DNA of 64,000 bases from NCBI GenBank assembly GCA_021442155.1, contig CM038229.1, positions 70,700,443 to 70,764,442 on the forward strand, given 5' to 3'. Numbering within the stretch: position 1 is the stretch's first letter; the number at the start of each line of letters is the position of its first letter. Below, piece after piece: positions 1-11,862 of the stretch. The DNA comes from Cymbidium sinense (Eukaryota; Streptophyta; Magnoliopsida; Asparagales; Orchidaceae). The notes under the pieces are model-generated. The model searched no databases, had not been told where the DNA came from, and saw only the letters and a program-made list of their open reading frames with translations. The position numbers were made by a program, and so were the translations under genes.

Positions 1-1389
1 TCATGTAAAAATTTATTTAATTAAGATTTAGAATGATTTGTTATGGGGATTTGGTTGAACATTGGTCATAAGATCCTATCTTATGCATCATGTGAAGCCT
101 TGGAGTATCTACCATCCAACCTTCCAAAGGAGTATCTACCATTCAGCCTTGGAGTCACATATGCATCTTATTTCACTCTTGATTGGAGGGCTTCCACCTT
201 CGCCAGAGAGCCCGACTTGACCTTTGAGAGCCATGGTGGAAACTCACCTCCTACCTTCTCACTGATTTTTGGCCAATAATCTGATTTCTCATGCATTAGT
301 CACAAAAATCCTATTATCCTGAGTCAAAATAATTATCCAAAAATAAAAAGAAAAATTAAATTTGAATTACATTAGATTTAGGTCATTTGAAGCATGTCCC
401 TTTACATGATATAGTCTCTTTAGGGAGTGAGTTTAAGGACATAGTCTCTTTCTAATAAATAATAGCCTAGCTATCCTGAATAAGCATAAAGACTTGCCTA
501 CATGTATTTAAAATCATAGGAGAAGTTTGTTGGCGGCCACCCCTAGGAGGTTGTAAGCCCAAGCTGTCAAGTGGTTTGTCCTTTCTTTTGAAGGCAAACA
601 AATTACCCATTTTCACCTTAGATTTAGGTTGTGCTTCTGCCCCTAACTGAAGCTCCCTAGATTTAGGTTCTGAGGTTGCTTTTTCCCTTTGTGGGCCAAA
701 AGCTTAATTCCTCACTTCTTAGGCATTTCCTTAATTTTGTGTTAAGGAATCTTGAGTCCTAAATTTCTAATGAAAAATATAACCCAAACAAACTAAATGA
801 ATTTCAAAAATATAAAGCCCAACTATAGGATAGTCTAAGATACTTGCTAAGTTTCCTAGCATCATGAGCATCTCCTACTTACTCCCATTTTGGCTTCGAT
901 AAAAATTCCCTCTTTTAATCAATCCCATTTGATCTTTTAAAAACGTAAACCAATCGATTGATAGTCCTTCTTATTGAAATCTTCAAAGACAATGATCATT
1001 TACTTTAATCGATAGTTTTACTAAGGGATTCTGTCCCTTAGGATGTAATTAACTATAGAGGCTTGCCCCTGTAGGGAACTTAACTAACCTGATTTAAAAT
1101 AAACCCTACTTTACTTTTTCATGTGAAGTGGGGGAAGAATCTCTAGTATATATGCAGAACTATCATCCTTAAGAGTCCTTATTGAGGTGATTTATTCCAT
1201 TAATGGGTAGTGACTTCTATCTCTCGAGATAGTACACTATTTCTTTGATGATGTATCCAATCACCTAAATAAGTTCATCTGTGGATCTGCGTGGTGTCTT
1301 ACCAAGATGAATTTTTATAGCATTTTTCCTCTTTCATTTCTCCCTATAGATTTGAAGGTGACTCCCTATAAGAATTTTTCTAACCAACA
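1..1389 (+). repeat. 3' portion of the 5' LTR of element P
   Basis: This stretch is the reverse complement of the first part of the minus-strand LTRs (compare 10164-11990 and 32080-33900). It carries the same landmarks: 'attggtcataagatcctatc' near 62, the gag-like-looking but noncoding 'gagccatggtgg' near 229, and the terminal block ending in CA at 1389. Relative to LTR A it lacks about 430 bp near position 130-165, including the CTT-rich microsatellite. A short open frame here (43-279) is not a gene: it lies in LTR sequence and is not conserved in other copies. The LTR start lies left of the window. Confidence 0.85.
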
Positions 1390-1394
1390 GTAAG

Positions 1395-2285
1395 ATGACT
1401 CTACCTACACCAAGAAGAGGCAGAGGTAGAAATAGAGGCAGTCCTAGAGATGGAAGATCCCCTGGTTTGCCATCAATCAACAGGGGTTATGTTCCAATTC
1501 ATAGGAGTACACCTACTATTTAATTAGACTTGGAATCCAATTCAGAGGATGAGTCTAGTGTGATTAGTATACCAGCCAACCCCTCTCAGTGGGTTTCATT
1601 GGATGTGACACTCGAGTCGGACAGCGATGAAAACCAGGCCTCCAAACAAAGCAAAGTATTTGAATCAAATTTATGTGAAACTATTAGACAGCAGTTGGGA
1701 ACCTTAGCTCTAACCTCACTTTCATCTCAAAAAGCTGAAGGTTTAGTAGTTAAGAAAGCTCCTAAGTCTTCCATTGATGCAAAGCCAAAGAGATTCTTTT
1801 TGGGATTATCATCCTCAAGTCCTGAAGTTGATGTAGAGCTTGAGGAAAATTCATATAAAGAATTAATGAAATTGCCTTTTGATTGGTATTCACCTTATGT
1901 TCTTAATCTTGCAAAGAAGGGTTTGATTCCTTATATGTGGTCTAAGCATAGGTGAGAATACTTCAAAAAGCTGTGGAGCAATACAGGCAGCGAAGCACAA
2001 TTAAGATCAAGACTAGGATTCGGTACAGTGGGTCTAATCGATGATGATGATTACTGCTTAGTTGTCACCAACCATCTGGAATCTGATAGGTTCTTTTCAC
2101 ACCAAATAAACTCTTATGAGGATGTGTGTTTAAAATTCTCAGATGATCTAGATGATCTCCAAATCAAAGATGCACTGCCAAAATTTGAGGAGGAGATCCA
2201 TTCAACAATTGATAAGCTTAAAGAAATCAACCTCAGGATAGAAGAAAATCTGTGCCCCAACATACATCAGTTCATTACTAAATGA
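1395..2285 (+). pseudogene. P gag-pol linker region (RG-rich start, then acidic Ser-rich segment), broken
   Basis: A single frame runs from the ATG at 1395 to the stop at 2283-2285 with only two internal stops (TAA at 1521, TGA at 1953). The first ~20 residues are Arg/Gly-rich (RRGRGRNRG), which suggests nucleic-acid binding. There follows an acidic Ser-rich stretch (SNSEDESS) and a region also found in N1 at 46771-46000 (minus), including IPANPSQWV and GTLALTSLSSQKAEGLVV. At the first stop N1 has TAC where P has TAA, so that stop is a point mutation. I do not recognise a domain here. Its place between gag and RT is where a protease would be expected, but no D-S/T-G motif is visible. The frame begins five bases after the LTR end, so the leader and most of gag are missing from P. 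Confidence 0.7.
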
Positions 2286-3620
2286 AGAAGAAACCAATAA
2301 CTTAATTGGGCTATTAACTAAGTTTAAATACTGCTTTGCATGGAGTTATGAATAAATACTAAGATTATCTCCTGACGTAGTAGTCCACAAACTAGCAATA
2401 GATCCTAGTGCTAACCTTATCAAACAAGCTTCTAGATGCATGCGATTAGAAATTAAACAACAGGTCATTTCTGAAGTCAAAAAATTGATCGATGATGGTT
2501 TCATTAGGGAAGAAAAATACCCTACCTGGTTAGCCAGTGTTGTACCCATTAAGAAAAAGAATGGACAAATTCACATATGCGTTGATTTTAAGGACTTAAA
2601 CAAGGCATGTCCTAAGGATGAGTTTCCTCTTCCTATACTAGAATTAATGGTGGACATCACCTCATCTCATACAGTGTTCATTTTCATGGATGGGTCATCT
2701 AGCTACAACCAAATTAAGATGTCTCCTAAAGATGAAAGAAACACCACTTTTTGAACCCTGACTAGAATCTTTTATTATAAGATCATGCCTTTCGGCCTTA
2801 AAAATATTGCTACATACCAATGGGTCATGACTCAGATCTTCAATAAACTCATCCATCATCAGGTTGAGTGCTCCGTTGATGATCTAGTAGTCAACAGCAG
2901 AAAAATGGAAGACCACCTCTTTGACTTGAGAGTAATTTTCGAACGGTTAAGACAATATAACCTAAAAATGAATCCCTTGAAGTATGCATTCAGAGTAGCT
3001 TCAAAAAAATTCCTTGGTTTTATTGTCCGACACTGGGGAATAGAGATAGATCCTGAAAAGATCAAAGCTATCTTAGAAATGCCAACTCCTAAAAGTCTAA
3101 CACAACTCAGAATATTCCAAGGATGGTTAGCATATCTGAGATGCTTTATCTCCAACCTATCAGAGAGATGCAAGCCATTTTCAGTACTCATCAAAAAGGA
3201 TGTCAAGTTCAAGTGGGATGGCAAGTGTCAGAATGCCTTTAAAGATATCAATCAGTATTTGGTGAAGCCACTAGTTCTAGCAGCCCCTATCCCAGGTAGG
3301 CTACTCATCCTCTACACTACTGCATTGGATGACTCCCTCAGTGCTTTGTTAGCCCAAGCCAATGATAAAGGGAAGGAGAGTGCTCTCTCGCTGCATCCTC
3401 GTTCTGAGTGAACTACCCTATTAGAAACATTTAACTTTAATCTTTTTATCCCAAAAGCTATGACACTATATGCTTTCTCATAAGGTGAACTTGATTTCCA
3501 GGACCAATCCACTACAACATCTCATGACATGGCCAATGCTATCCAAATGTTTGTACGTTGGTTGATTCTCTGATTTGATATCACTTTTCTCTCCTGGTGA
3601 AAGGATAAGCACTAGCGGAT
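2281..3620 (+). pseudogene. pol: P reverse transcriptase and first RNase H (pol), broken
   Basis: The Ty3-type RT frame runs 2440-3411 with one internal stop (TGA 2752-2754); homology extends upstream to about 2281 (KFKYCFAWSYE) across a frameshift and a stop. RT landmarks in order: the fingers segment EEKYPTWLASVVPIKKKNGQ, motif A in FMDGSSSYNQIKM, motif B MPFGLKN, and motif C as SVDD, so the usual Tyr before VDD is replaced by Ser while both Asp residues remain. LGFIVRHWGIEIDPEKIKAI marks the end of the palm/thumb. RNase H 1 starts at PIPGRLLILY and is frameshifted near 3385. Its remainder, to about 3620, is recognisable only in pieces. This domain copies the element's RNA into DNA at cytoplasmic virus-like particles; this copy cannot make a full protein. 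Confidence 0.88.
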
Positions 3621-4400
3621 TTCTTAGCGGCACACCCATTGTATGTTGATTCCCCGCTTAGTGATGATCTCCCTGACAAACAAATTATAAACTTAGGGGA
3701 GGTTGATAATCACCATTGGGAGATGTATTTTGATGGTTCTGCTTCCTTTCATAAAAAAGAAGCATCACGATCTACTCTTCCAGAAAAGGCAGGGGTAATA
3801 ATAGTTCTCTTAACTCCAGATGAAGCTGAGTATGAGGCTTTGATTCTCATACTATCTAGCCAATCCTTACACCAACAATGAAGTCGAGTATGAGGCTTTT
3901 ATTGCTAGTCTGAAGTTAGCCATCATAGTGTGTGTCAAGAGCATCAACATTTATAGGGATTCTATGCTGGCCATCAACCAGATTGCCGGATCCTATAAGG
4001 TTCTCAAGCCTAAGCTTCGTCATTACCACAAGTATACCATGAAGTTGTTGGATCAGATCCCTAAGGTCACCATCTATAAGGTCCCCCCATGGAGAGAATG
4101 TAGTAGCAGATGCTTTGTGCAAACTTGCCAAAGAATTGGCATGTACGAAAGATGAGACCATTTCAAAAAGGGTCCAAATAAACAAGTCCTATCCCTTATT
4201 GATGTTGAACTTATTGAGAGCCTTTCTCTTGAAGGGGAGGTTATCATTGCCAAAAAGTATGAGGAGCTAGATTAAAGCAAATCATTCATAGATTATTTCA
4301 ACACTGACAAACTACCTCAAAAGAAGTCACAAGCCCATCAGGTGAAATAAAGAGCTCTCTCTTATACTCTTGTTGATGGAACCTAATATCGATGGTCCTT
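3621..4400 (+). pseudogene. P archaeal-type RNase H (second RNase H), broken
   Basis: The segment contains WEMYFDGSAS (first catalytic Asp), AEYEALI (catalytic Glu), INIYRDSMLAINQIAGSYKV (Asp in the strand-4 motif), and VVADAL in a shifted frame near 4100. A second RNase H with the pattern YFDGS..AEYEA..DS..ADAL placed after the RT-linked RNase H is the diagnostic feature of the Tat lineage. The frame changes at least twice, and the AEYEA motif is duplicated (see 3820-3904), which scrambles the fold. A linker follows (DVELIESLSLEGEV, about 4200-4260) that is shared with N1 and N2. Confidence 0.85.
3820..3904 (+). repeat. Duplicated catalytic-Glu motif within the P archaeal-type RNase H
   Basis: Bases 3820-3845 and 3879-3904 are near-identical 26-mers 59 bp apart, each encoding the (A/V)EYEA motif. 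N2 (about 23090-23030) has only one copy. In P the upstream copy replaces the segment encoding HDVTRF. This is either a local templated insertion or a tandem duplication followed by deletion. Confidence 0.75.
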
Positions 4401-5328
4401 TGACCAAATACAGTTACATTATTTAGATAAATATGAAGCCTACGACATTATAACCGAGGTACATTCAAGTCTATGTAGAGCACATCAATCTGGTCTGAAG
4501 ATGAAAGCAAAGATCAAGAGACTAGGATACTACTAGCCTTTGATGATCACAGACTGCATGAACATGGCTTGTAGATTCCATCAATGTCAGGGGCACGGTG
4601 TGGTCTTACATCAATCACCCAACATTCTACACCCTACATTGGCTTCATGGCCATTCGAGTGTTGGGGTACCGACATTATGGGTCCTATTGATCCTCCTTC
4701 TTCCAAGGGTCATTTAATCTTACATTTACTTTTCCAAGTAGGCAATCCACTCATAGAGGTTACATTTCGGCATGTGCTTGATTTTCAAGAATCACGCATA
4801 TAGGTTGGTGCCTATAATATCGATAATGGTCATTCAAAAGCATAAAGATCAACAGCTTTGCTAGAAGATATAATATAAATTAGAGATACTCCACCATCTA
4901 CTACCCCTACAAAATTGGCTTAATAGAAGCATTCAACAAAACACTCATCCAGATACTGAAGAAGACTCTTGATGACAACAAAAGACAATGACATGAGCAA
5001 TTGGTTGAAGCCTTGTGGGCCTACCGTACCACATACAGGACTCTAACTCAATCTGCCCTATTTTTCTTAGTGTATGGGTCTAAAGTTGTTCTACTTTAAA
5101 AAGTTTAACTCCTATCACTCAGGATAGCATTGGGTAGCTAGATCACTTCAGAGCATAATGTAACGTTATGATTAGAAGAGCTCAAAGGTTTGGAGGACAG
5201 ATGCTCACGGGCATGCCAAAACCTCAAGTTGTACAAGGCCAATATGATTCAAGCTCAGAAGAAGATGGTCTACCTTAGGTCTTTCCAAGTAGAAGAACTT
5301 GTGCTAGTCCTAAGGAGACCAATTGTTG
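4400..5328 (+). pseudogene. P integrase, broken and 3'-truncated
   Basis: The N-terminal zinc-binding region (about 4440-4620) has remnants of the HHCC pattern (MNMACRFHQCQGHG). The core begins at WPFECWGTDIMGPIDPPSSK, which carries the first catalytic Asp of DDE. The second Asp (DNGHSK, about 4817) and the Glu (IEAFNKTLIQILKKTLDD, about 4922-4975) are still readable in other frames. It continues through YGSKVVL to the start of the C-terminal region (LVLRRP-like, about 5300) and stops at 5328, where it meets N1-derived patchwork. The GPY/F-like end seen in N1 and the P sequence beyond it are missing. Many stops; non-functional. Confidence 0.85.
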
Positions 5329-5370
5329 GAATGTGGTTGCTCTAAAGGCTTCGGTAGCTAGATCACTTCA
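5324..5370. other. Patchwork junction between P integrase and truncated LTR of N1
   Basis: Three short blocks are stitched together. Bases 5325-5352 repeat the LTR sequence found 99 bp downstream at 5424-5451 (gttggaatgtggttgct). Bases 5353-5370 (ggtagctagatcacttca) exactly repeat 5133-5150 in the integrase 220 bp upstream. From 5371 the LTR reads on normally. The first block joins the integrase through shared GTTG. This is what templated fillers from template-switching end joining look like. Confidence 0.8.
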
Positions 5371-8300
5371 TTCTTCTTTTCTTCTTTCTTCCTTCTTCTT
5401 CTTTCCTTCTGTCTTTTGGATGGTTGGAATGTGGTTGCTCCAAAGGCTTCACATGACACCTAAGATAAGATCTTATGACCAATGCTCATCCAAATCTCCA
5501 TAACAATCATTCCAAAATCCTAATTGCAAAAATTACATGAAAAGAGAAAAATGGAAATCTAACTAACACCTGCAGAACAAAGATTAGCTAAAACAAACCA
5601 TACAAATCCCAAGCATGTATATTGGACTTAACACCCCACACATTGGTGACTAAGTCCACTTGGCCTATTGGATTTTACTTAGGGGAATAAGCACCAACAC
5701 AACAAAAGCATTCATATTTTTATTTATTATAGCGCCCCTTAAGTACAATCCCCTGCAAAAGACAATAGTTAGACTAAGAGTGCCCTACCATTCAGTCTAC
5801 GCACATACACCCTAACATCCAGACTAAAATATTACATCACAAAATAAAAGCAAATACCAAACCATGCACCACCCTATCTTAAAGCTAGAAGTGGTGACTT
5901 AGCCTAATGTGTGTGCTTTTATGGTTTGTGTGGTATGCTTATCTATGGCTTTAAGTTAGAGTTTTCTAAGTATGAAGATGTTCAACTTAGAGGAGGGTTT
6001 CATTAAAGTTGTTTAGTTGTTTTAGGTTGATTTTATTTTGCATTTTTTATTTGGTAAGTGAATCCTATAATTAATTAATATGTTGTAAAGAGAGGGAAAG
6101 AGAAGAGGACTTGTCTTTCCTTCCCTAACTTCAGTAATTTCTAAAGTGGATTCATGTTTTAGTTTTGTTTAGTGAATATATTATTATATGTTTTAATTAA
6201 TCCTAAGTTTAGATGAACTCTAAACAAACCCATTCAAAGAGAAAGGCATTTTAAGATTAATTAAAGTGAAATAGAATCACAAAACACACATCACTTCATT
6301 TCTTTCCCAACATGTATAACATGCATATGTATGAATCCTAAGCATATCTATACATACAAGTGGAAATGTTTAGCACACTTTATGATGAATGCTAAGTGAG
6401 TTAGTTAAGAAAACTTGAATGCTTATGATGCAAGATTTTCATTAAGTAGAAAAGGGGTCTCTTATCCGATTTTCACTTGCACACATGAATGTATGAAATG
6501 CATAAGTGAGTACGACGCCATTGTTAGCACCAAGGGTGTAAGGTACAAAACCTACTTAGGGCTACTTAAGCCTTGCAACCTCGTGGTTGTCCAGACTAAT
6601 ATATGACTTTCCTTAAATATAATCATATGTATAAAAGAAATAAATGGAAAAGAAAGAATACAAAAAGTTTGTATTTATATTTTGGACTTACTTATGCAAT
6701 TTATATGTGTAAATGTAGGAATCCTTCTTAGATTATGACATGGGAGAGGATAAGAGTAGATTTTAAGCAAGTGTTATATTCTTTTAAAAGAATTATACAC
6801 TTTGCACATCTTATCCAAATCCATGTTAAGGGGAAAGAAAGAAAGCAAACATAAGACACATTTTAATATTCACATGAAAACTTATAAATAAAATATAAGT
6901 AGCACACTTTAAAGTTTGGATAATTGATTCCTATATTTGAAAAAAAATAATTTGGATTTAATAGTGATAATAGCCATTCATATTTCTAACTTAAGCCAAA
7001 ACATGCAAGTTTGACTTAAAAGAAATATTTTATTTTTAATTTGATTTTTGAAAAGCATGAAATGTATAAAATTATATGACACACACATTTATCATGTTAG
7101 GAAAGAACTAAAGTAATGAAAGCATGTAAACACATTCACCTTAATTAATTCCTAAAGATAATCTTATGAAACAAACAAGCTTAAAGCAAATCAAATTATT
7201 TTTAATGTGAATTTTGTTTTGTTTGAGTTTGATTTAATTTAAAAGATGTGAATTAAGTTTGCTATTCCTGACCCATTCCCACATGAGTTTGATATTTTTT
7301 TTAAATTTTTAGATGATTAGATCTATTTTATATTTTCATTAAGTTAAGGTATGAATTAAGCATGTTGATTACCCCTTACCTATACCACCTTAGCATATTT
7401 AATCAAATAATTATGAGCCAATGAGATGACATAAAATCTCATAAGGAATTTAAATTTGAAATGCACCTATGAAGAAAAAGGCCTAATAAAATTTGGCTCG
7501 TGATTAATGATTAATTAAACTAAGGGGTTTAACTTAAGTACTTTCATAGCCCCTCGCACGCATATGAGTTGGGTTTTGATTTCCTTAATGGACTTGGGCT
7601 TTTGAACACCTAAGCATCTACCCAAGGTAGATTAATTAAGTTTTGGAAAGTTTTAGAATTTTATGAAATCGATTAAAGGGGTAATTAGTGATTTAACCCT
7701 TAATTAAGAGAGGATTAAGGAAGAAAAGGGGTTTAAGGAATAGCTTAGGGAAAATGCCCCAAAATTATTCCCTAAATAATCCATTCACTGAAACAGATCT
7801 TAATCAACTTCAACAAAGGATTAAATCACTAATGAAACCCTTAATTAATCTTAATTATATTATAAGAATAATTAGAAAATGAATTATCACTTTTCTTAAT
7901 TAAGCCACCAATAAATCCCAAGAAAATTAGGGGAGGCAGAAGTCATCCCTGTAAATGCACTCAAGAAGTTTGAGATTAATTAGTGAATTAATTAAAGGGT
8001 AATTAGCAAATTAATATTCCAATAAAACCTAAAATCATAGAGAAGGACTAGTCAAAATTGATTAAAATCAATTTCATAATGTTTTAGACTCAATTATCTT
8101 TCAGTGGCAATTTATTTCATATTTTTATAAATTTTTTAGGCTTAGATATCAGTTTTTGAAGGTTTGGGGATTAGTTAGAATTAATTAAAGCCTAATTAAA
8201 TGTTTAATTTGTTAGCACCACATGTGCCACTGACGTGACATATGCTTTACATGCGGCACCGGTTGGTTAACCCGCATCATAAGCTATGGCGGCATGCTTT

Positions 8301-9916
8301 CTCCTCAGTCGTCTAATCAAGGATCGGATGTCTAAAATGAGATCCACGATTCTAAGGGAGTAATCTATGGGCCTACGTGTTTTGAATCATGGTCTTCCAT
8401 CCAAAATGCACGGATGGATGGCCAGAGATTCATCCTGCAAAATGATTGGAAGGAGGTAGTCATGTTCTAGCCATGATTCAGCTCTATTGAGCTCTTGAGC
8501 TGAAACATCTTCATGATGCATCCTAAATCACATCTAATGGCCAAAATTCTATGCCATGAAAATTTCTATCACAAAGCTCCAAACCACATTGAATTTAAGC
8601 TTGGAAAATGGCTAACCTCGCTAGAGGTGATCACTGGCACTCGATTCCCTTGGAGAAGCTTCGTCTAGTTGAGAAAAATCTTTACTGAAAGTTTGAGCTC
8701 TTAAAATTGAGTGGAGGCTTCTATGGACCAACTCCACTTGCACTTGAGCTCAGCTTTGATCTAGGTGGCTCCTCCCTTGCTTCAAGAACTTTGGAAAAAA
8801 TTTGGGTGAGTTCGATTGAGCTCACTGATAGAGTGTGCAAATGGAATTGCACTGATTTTAGGTATGGAGTGAATTGGATTTTCAATAGACCTCCCCTATT
8901 TTCAAACTCTAAAAATTGAGATTTTCAAACCCTCTCTAGGAAGCTTGGGAAGATTCTCCAAGGCTTGCTCTGAGTTCCTATGCTTCAATCAATAGAGGGA
9001 AAGTGAAAATTCAAATGAATTAGGCAGAGCATATCTCCCCCTTTAGCAATCGGACAGCCTAGCTTCCCTTTGTCACTTTAATCCAATTGCCCACAAGGAG
9101 TGGGTTTGTTAGGCTGTTAGGAATGTCCTTGAGTTCAGTTTAGGCCAGAGAGAGGAATGGTGAAGTGGCCATGTGATTGAATTGAGTGTAAGGAGGATTC
9201 CAATGTGGCCATTTCAAAGCATGTGCTCAGTTTGGTTTGATTGATTGATTTGAATTTATATTTCATTTATATACACAAATATAAATGAGAATATAAATGA
9301 GTAATGAGAAAATTTTATGAATTGGAATTGATTTAGATTTGATTTAGGCTAAGTCCATGAAGGGAAATCAAAGGACTTAGGCAAGATTTGGATTTTGGAA
9401 TTTCAACTTGGAATTTGATTTGATTAATTTGAATTTATATTTCATTTATATGTGTGAATATAAATGAGAATATAAATGAGTTGTGAGAAAATTTCATGAG
9501 TTTGAAGTGGTTTGGATTTGATTTAGGCTAAGTCCTTAAGAGGGGATTGAAGAACTTAAGAAGGATTTTTGAACTTGGAATTTCAATCATGGATTTCAAT
9601 CATGTGACATTGATTTGATTTTAGAGAAGACTAATTAGGCTAGAATTGATTTAGGTTTGATGTTGATTTGATTTGGAGTTTGACTTGAGGGAAGGAAGTG
9701 AGGAATATGGTTCAAGTTATAGGGTAGGTTAATTTTCCTAATACCCCTGAGACATGACCTATTCCTACTGCTAACACTTCTAAGTCTCTAGGGCTAGGTT
9801 GAGTGTCCACCTAATCACTAGATATGTTCAAAGACTAAGGATCTCTTAAAGTCTAAGAGGAATCCTATGTCTAAGATGAAGGGGGTTGTGAGCTCATCCT
9901 AAAAATGAGGTCAACA
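5371..9916 (-). repeat. Truncated 3' LTR of N1 (short subfamily)
   Basis: Collinear with 54105-58644 of LTR C; the outer ~1.6 kb (equivalent to 52481-54100) is missing. It starts in a CTT/CTTT-rich tract (5371-5412). It contains AT-rich sequence with many TTAATTAA-type stretches (7100-8200), a GC-richer patch (8213-8300), a dyad (8397-8421), and two ~180-bp subrepeats with 'atttcatttatat' (9240-9600). It ends GAGGTCAACA at 9916. Short open frames in it (6415-6606, 8707-8919) lie in noncoding LTR sequence and I do not call them genes. Confidence 0.85.
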
Positions 9917-10163
9917 AAGGGCACCCAATATGTGTGGTGTGACTGGCAAGGAACACCTCACCTATTGGTGTTGATCAAAATGATCAACAACACCGAATGA
10001 TCATAAGCACTAATAGAAATGATCTACTCCTAATCCAAGGAGTAGGAAGAATCTAGAGCTTAGTGCAATGTGACTCCACTTATATCAAAGACATAAGAGA
10101 GAAGGAGGAATCTGCTAGGGATAGAGTGAGCGAACCTTCCATTGGGGAAGCAGGTTCAAGTCA
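9917..10163 (-). repeat. N1 3' UTR end, separated from the rest of N1 by N2
   Basis: This 247-bp stretch matches 18166-18400 of N2 (gggcacccaatatgtgtgg versus gggcgtccaataggtgtgg, through 'aggttcaagtca'). Its sequence resumes at 39984 on the other side of N2: N2 itself reads ggttcaagtcatccacatg, and here ggttcaagtca stops at 10163 and tccataaagagatg begins at 39984. That continuity shows N2 was inserted here. Confidence 0.85.
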
Positions 10164-11802
10164 TGCGGGTTTAAGAAAAATTTCTATATAGGGGGGAGTC
10201 TCCTTCAAATCTGTTGGTAGAAATGAAAGAAATAAGCATATAGAAATTCATCATTTTAAGATGTCATGAAGATTCACAGATGTACTTATTCAGGTGATCG
10301 AGTACTTCATAAATGAATAGTATACTATCTCCAAAGATAGAAGTCACTACCCTTTAATAGACCTGATTACCTCAATAAAGACTCCTAAGGATGATGGGTC
10401 TACATATATACCAGAGATTCTTCCCCTACTTTACATGAAAAAGTAAAGCTGGATTTATTTTAAATCAGGTTCATTAAGTTCCCTATAAGGGCAAGCCCCT
10501 ATAGTTAATTACATCCTAAGGGATGGAATCTTTTAGGAAAACTCTTGATTAAGGTAAATGATCATTATCTTTGAAGCTTTCAATAGGAAGAGACTATCAA
10601 TCCATTAGTTCATTTTTGAAGCTCAAATGGAATTGATCAAAGAGGGAGTTATTATCGAAGCCAAAATGGAAGGTAAGTAGGAGATGCCCATGATGTTAAG
10701 AAACTTAGCGAGCATCTCAAACTATCCTACAGTTGGCCTTTACATTTTTAAAATTGATTTAGCTTGTTTCAGTTAGGTTTTTTAATAGAAATCTAGGACT
10801 TATGATTCCTTAAAACCAAATTATGGAAATGCCTGAGAGGGGAGGAATTATGCTTATGGCCCACAAAGGGGAGATGCAACCTCAGAACCTAAATTTAGAG
10901 AGCTTTGGTGAGGACCGAAAGGACAACCTAAATCTAAGGCAAAAATGGATAATTTGGTTTGCCTCCACAAGAAAGGACAAACCACCCAACAAGTTGGACT
11001 TACAACCGCCTGGGGGTGGCTGCCAACTAACTCCTCCTACGATTTTAAATATATGTAGGCAAGTCTTTATGTTTATGCAAATAGCTAGGCTGTTATTTAT
11101 TAAAAAGAGACTAAGTCCTTAAACTCACTCTCTAAAGAGACTAGATCATGTAAAGGGACATGCTTCAAATGGCCTAAGTCTAATGTAATTCAAATTTCAT
11201 TTTATTTTCATTTTTGAATAATTATTTTGACTAAGGCTAATAGGATTCATATGATTAATGCATGAGAAATCAAGTTATTGGCCAAAATCAGCGAGAAGGG
11301 AGGAGGTGAGTTTCCACCATGGCTCTCAAAGGTCAAGCCAAGTTTCTCTAGAAGGTGGAAGCCCTCTAATCAAGAGTGAAATAAGATGTAATTATGCATG
11401 ATGTTATAAAGGAAAGTACTCATCCAGCTAAGGGGTTGCTAATTCTTTTATCTTGATTTTAAATCTAAGCTTTAGATGAGGTTATGAGTTATTTACTTCT
11501 AATTTTTAAGTTGTTAAGTTGGGTAAAAGATTTATTTTTTCCCAAAGAGCCTAATCATCATCCAGGCCATACATAAACAAGATAAAAGAATGCCACTTAA
11601 TTACACAAGCTAAACAAATCATCAATCAATTTATAAAGCTAACGCAAAATAATAAGAGGCCGTTGTGATCGAGTACCACCGTAAAAACCCAAAAAATATC
11701 AAATGTGGGTAGCCGAGCTCTACCCTTATACAACTCAGATTACGAATTAATTAAATTACAATTAAGCAAAGGCATTCATTGTTATGGGGTCCTTCAAGCT
11801 TC

Positions 11803-11862
11803 AGTTCTTCTTTCATCTTTCTTCTTTCTTCTTTTCTTCTTTCTTCATTGATTCCTTCTTTT
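11803..11862. repeat. CTT/CTTT-rich microsatellite in LTR A
   Basis: A pyrimidine tract of CTT and CTTT units on plus (purine GAA/GAAA on the element's sense strand). It recurs at the same LTR position in LTR B (33719-33772), LTR C (54091-54160) and truncated N1 LTR (5371-5412), with different lengths. Confidence 0.85.

Noticed and set aside
10823..11122. Possible small protein gene in LTR A (99 codons; similar frame at 32739-33038)
   Set aside because: Both frames lie at the same LTR position, but the reading is not kept in LTR C (53100-53400), which has stops and indels; open by chance.
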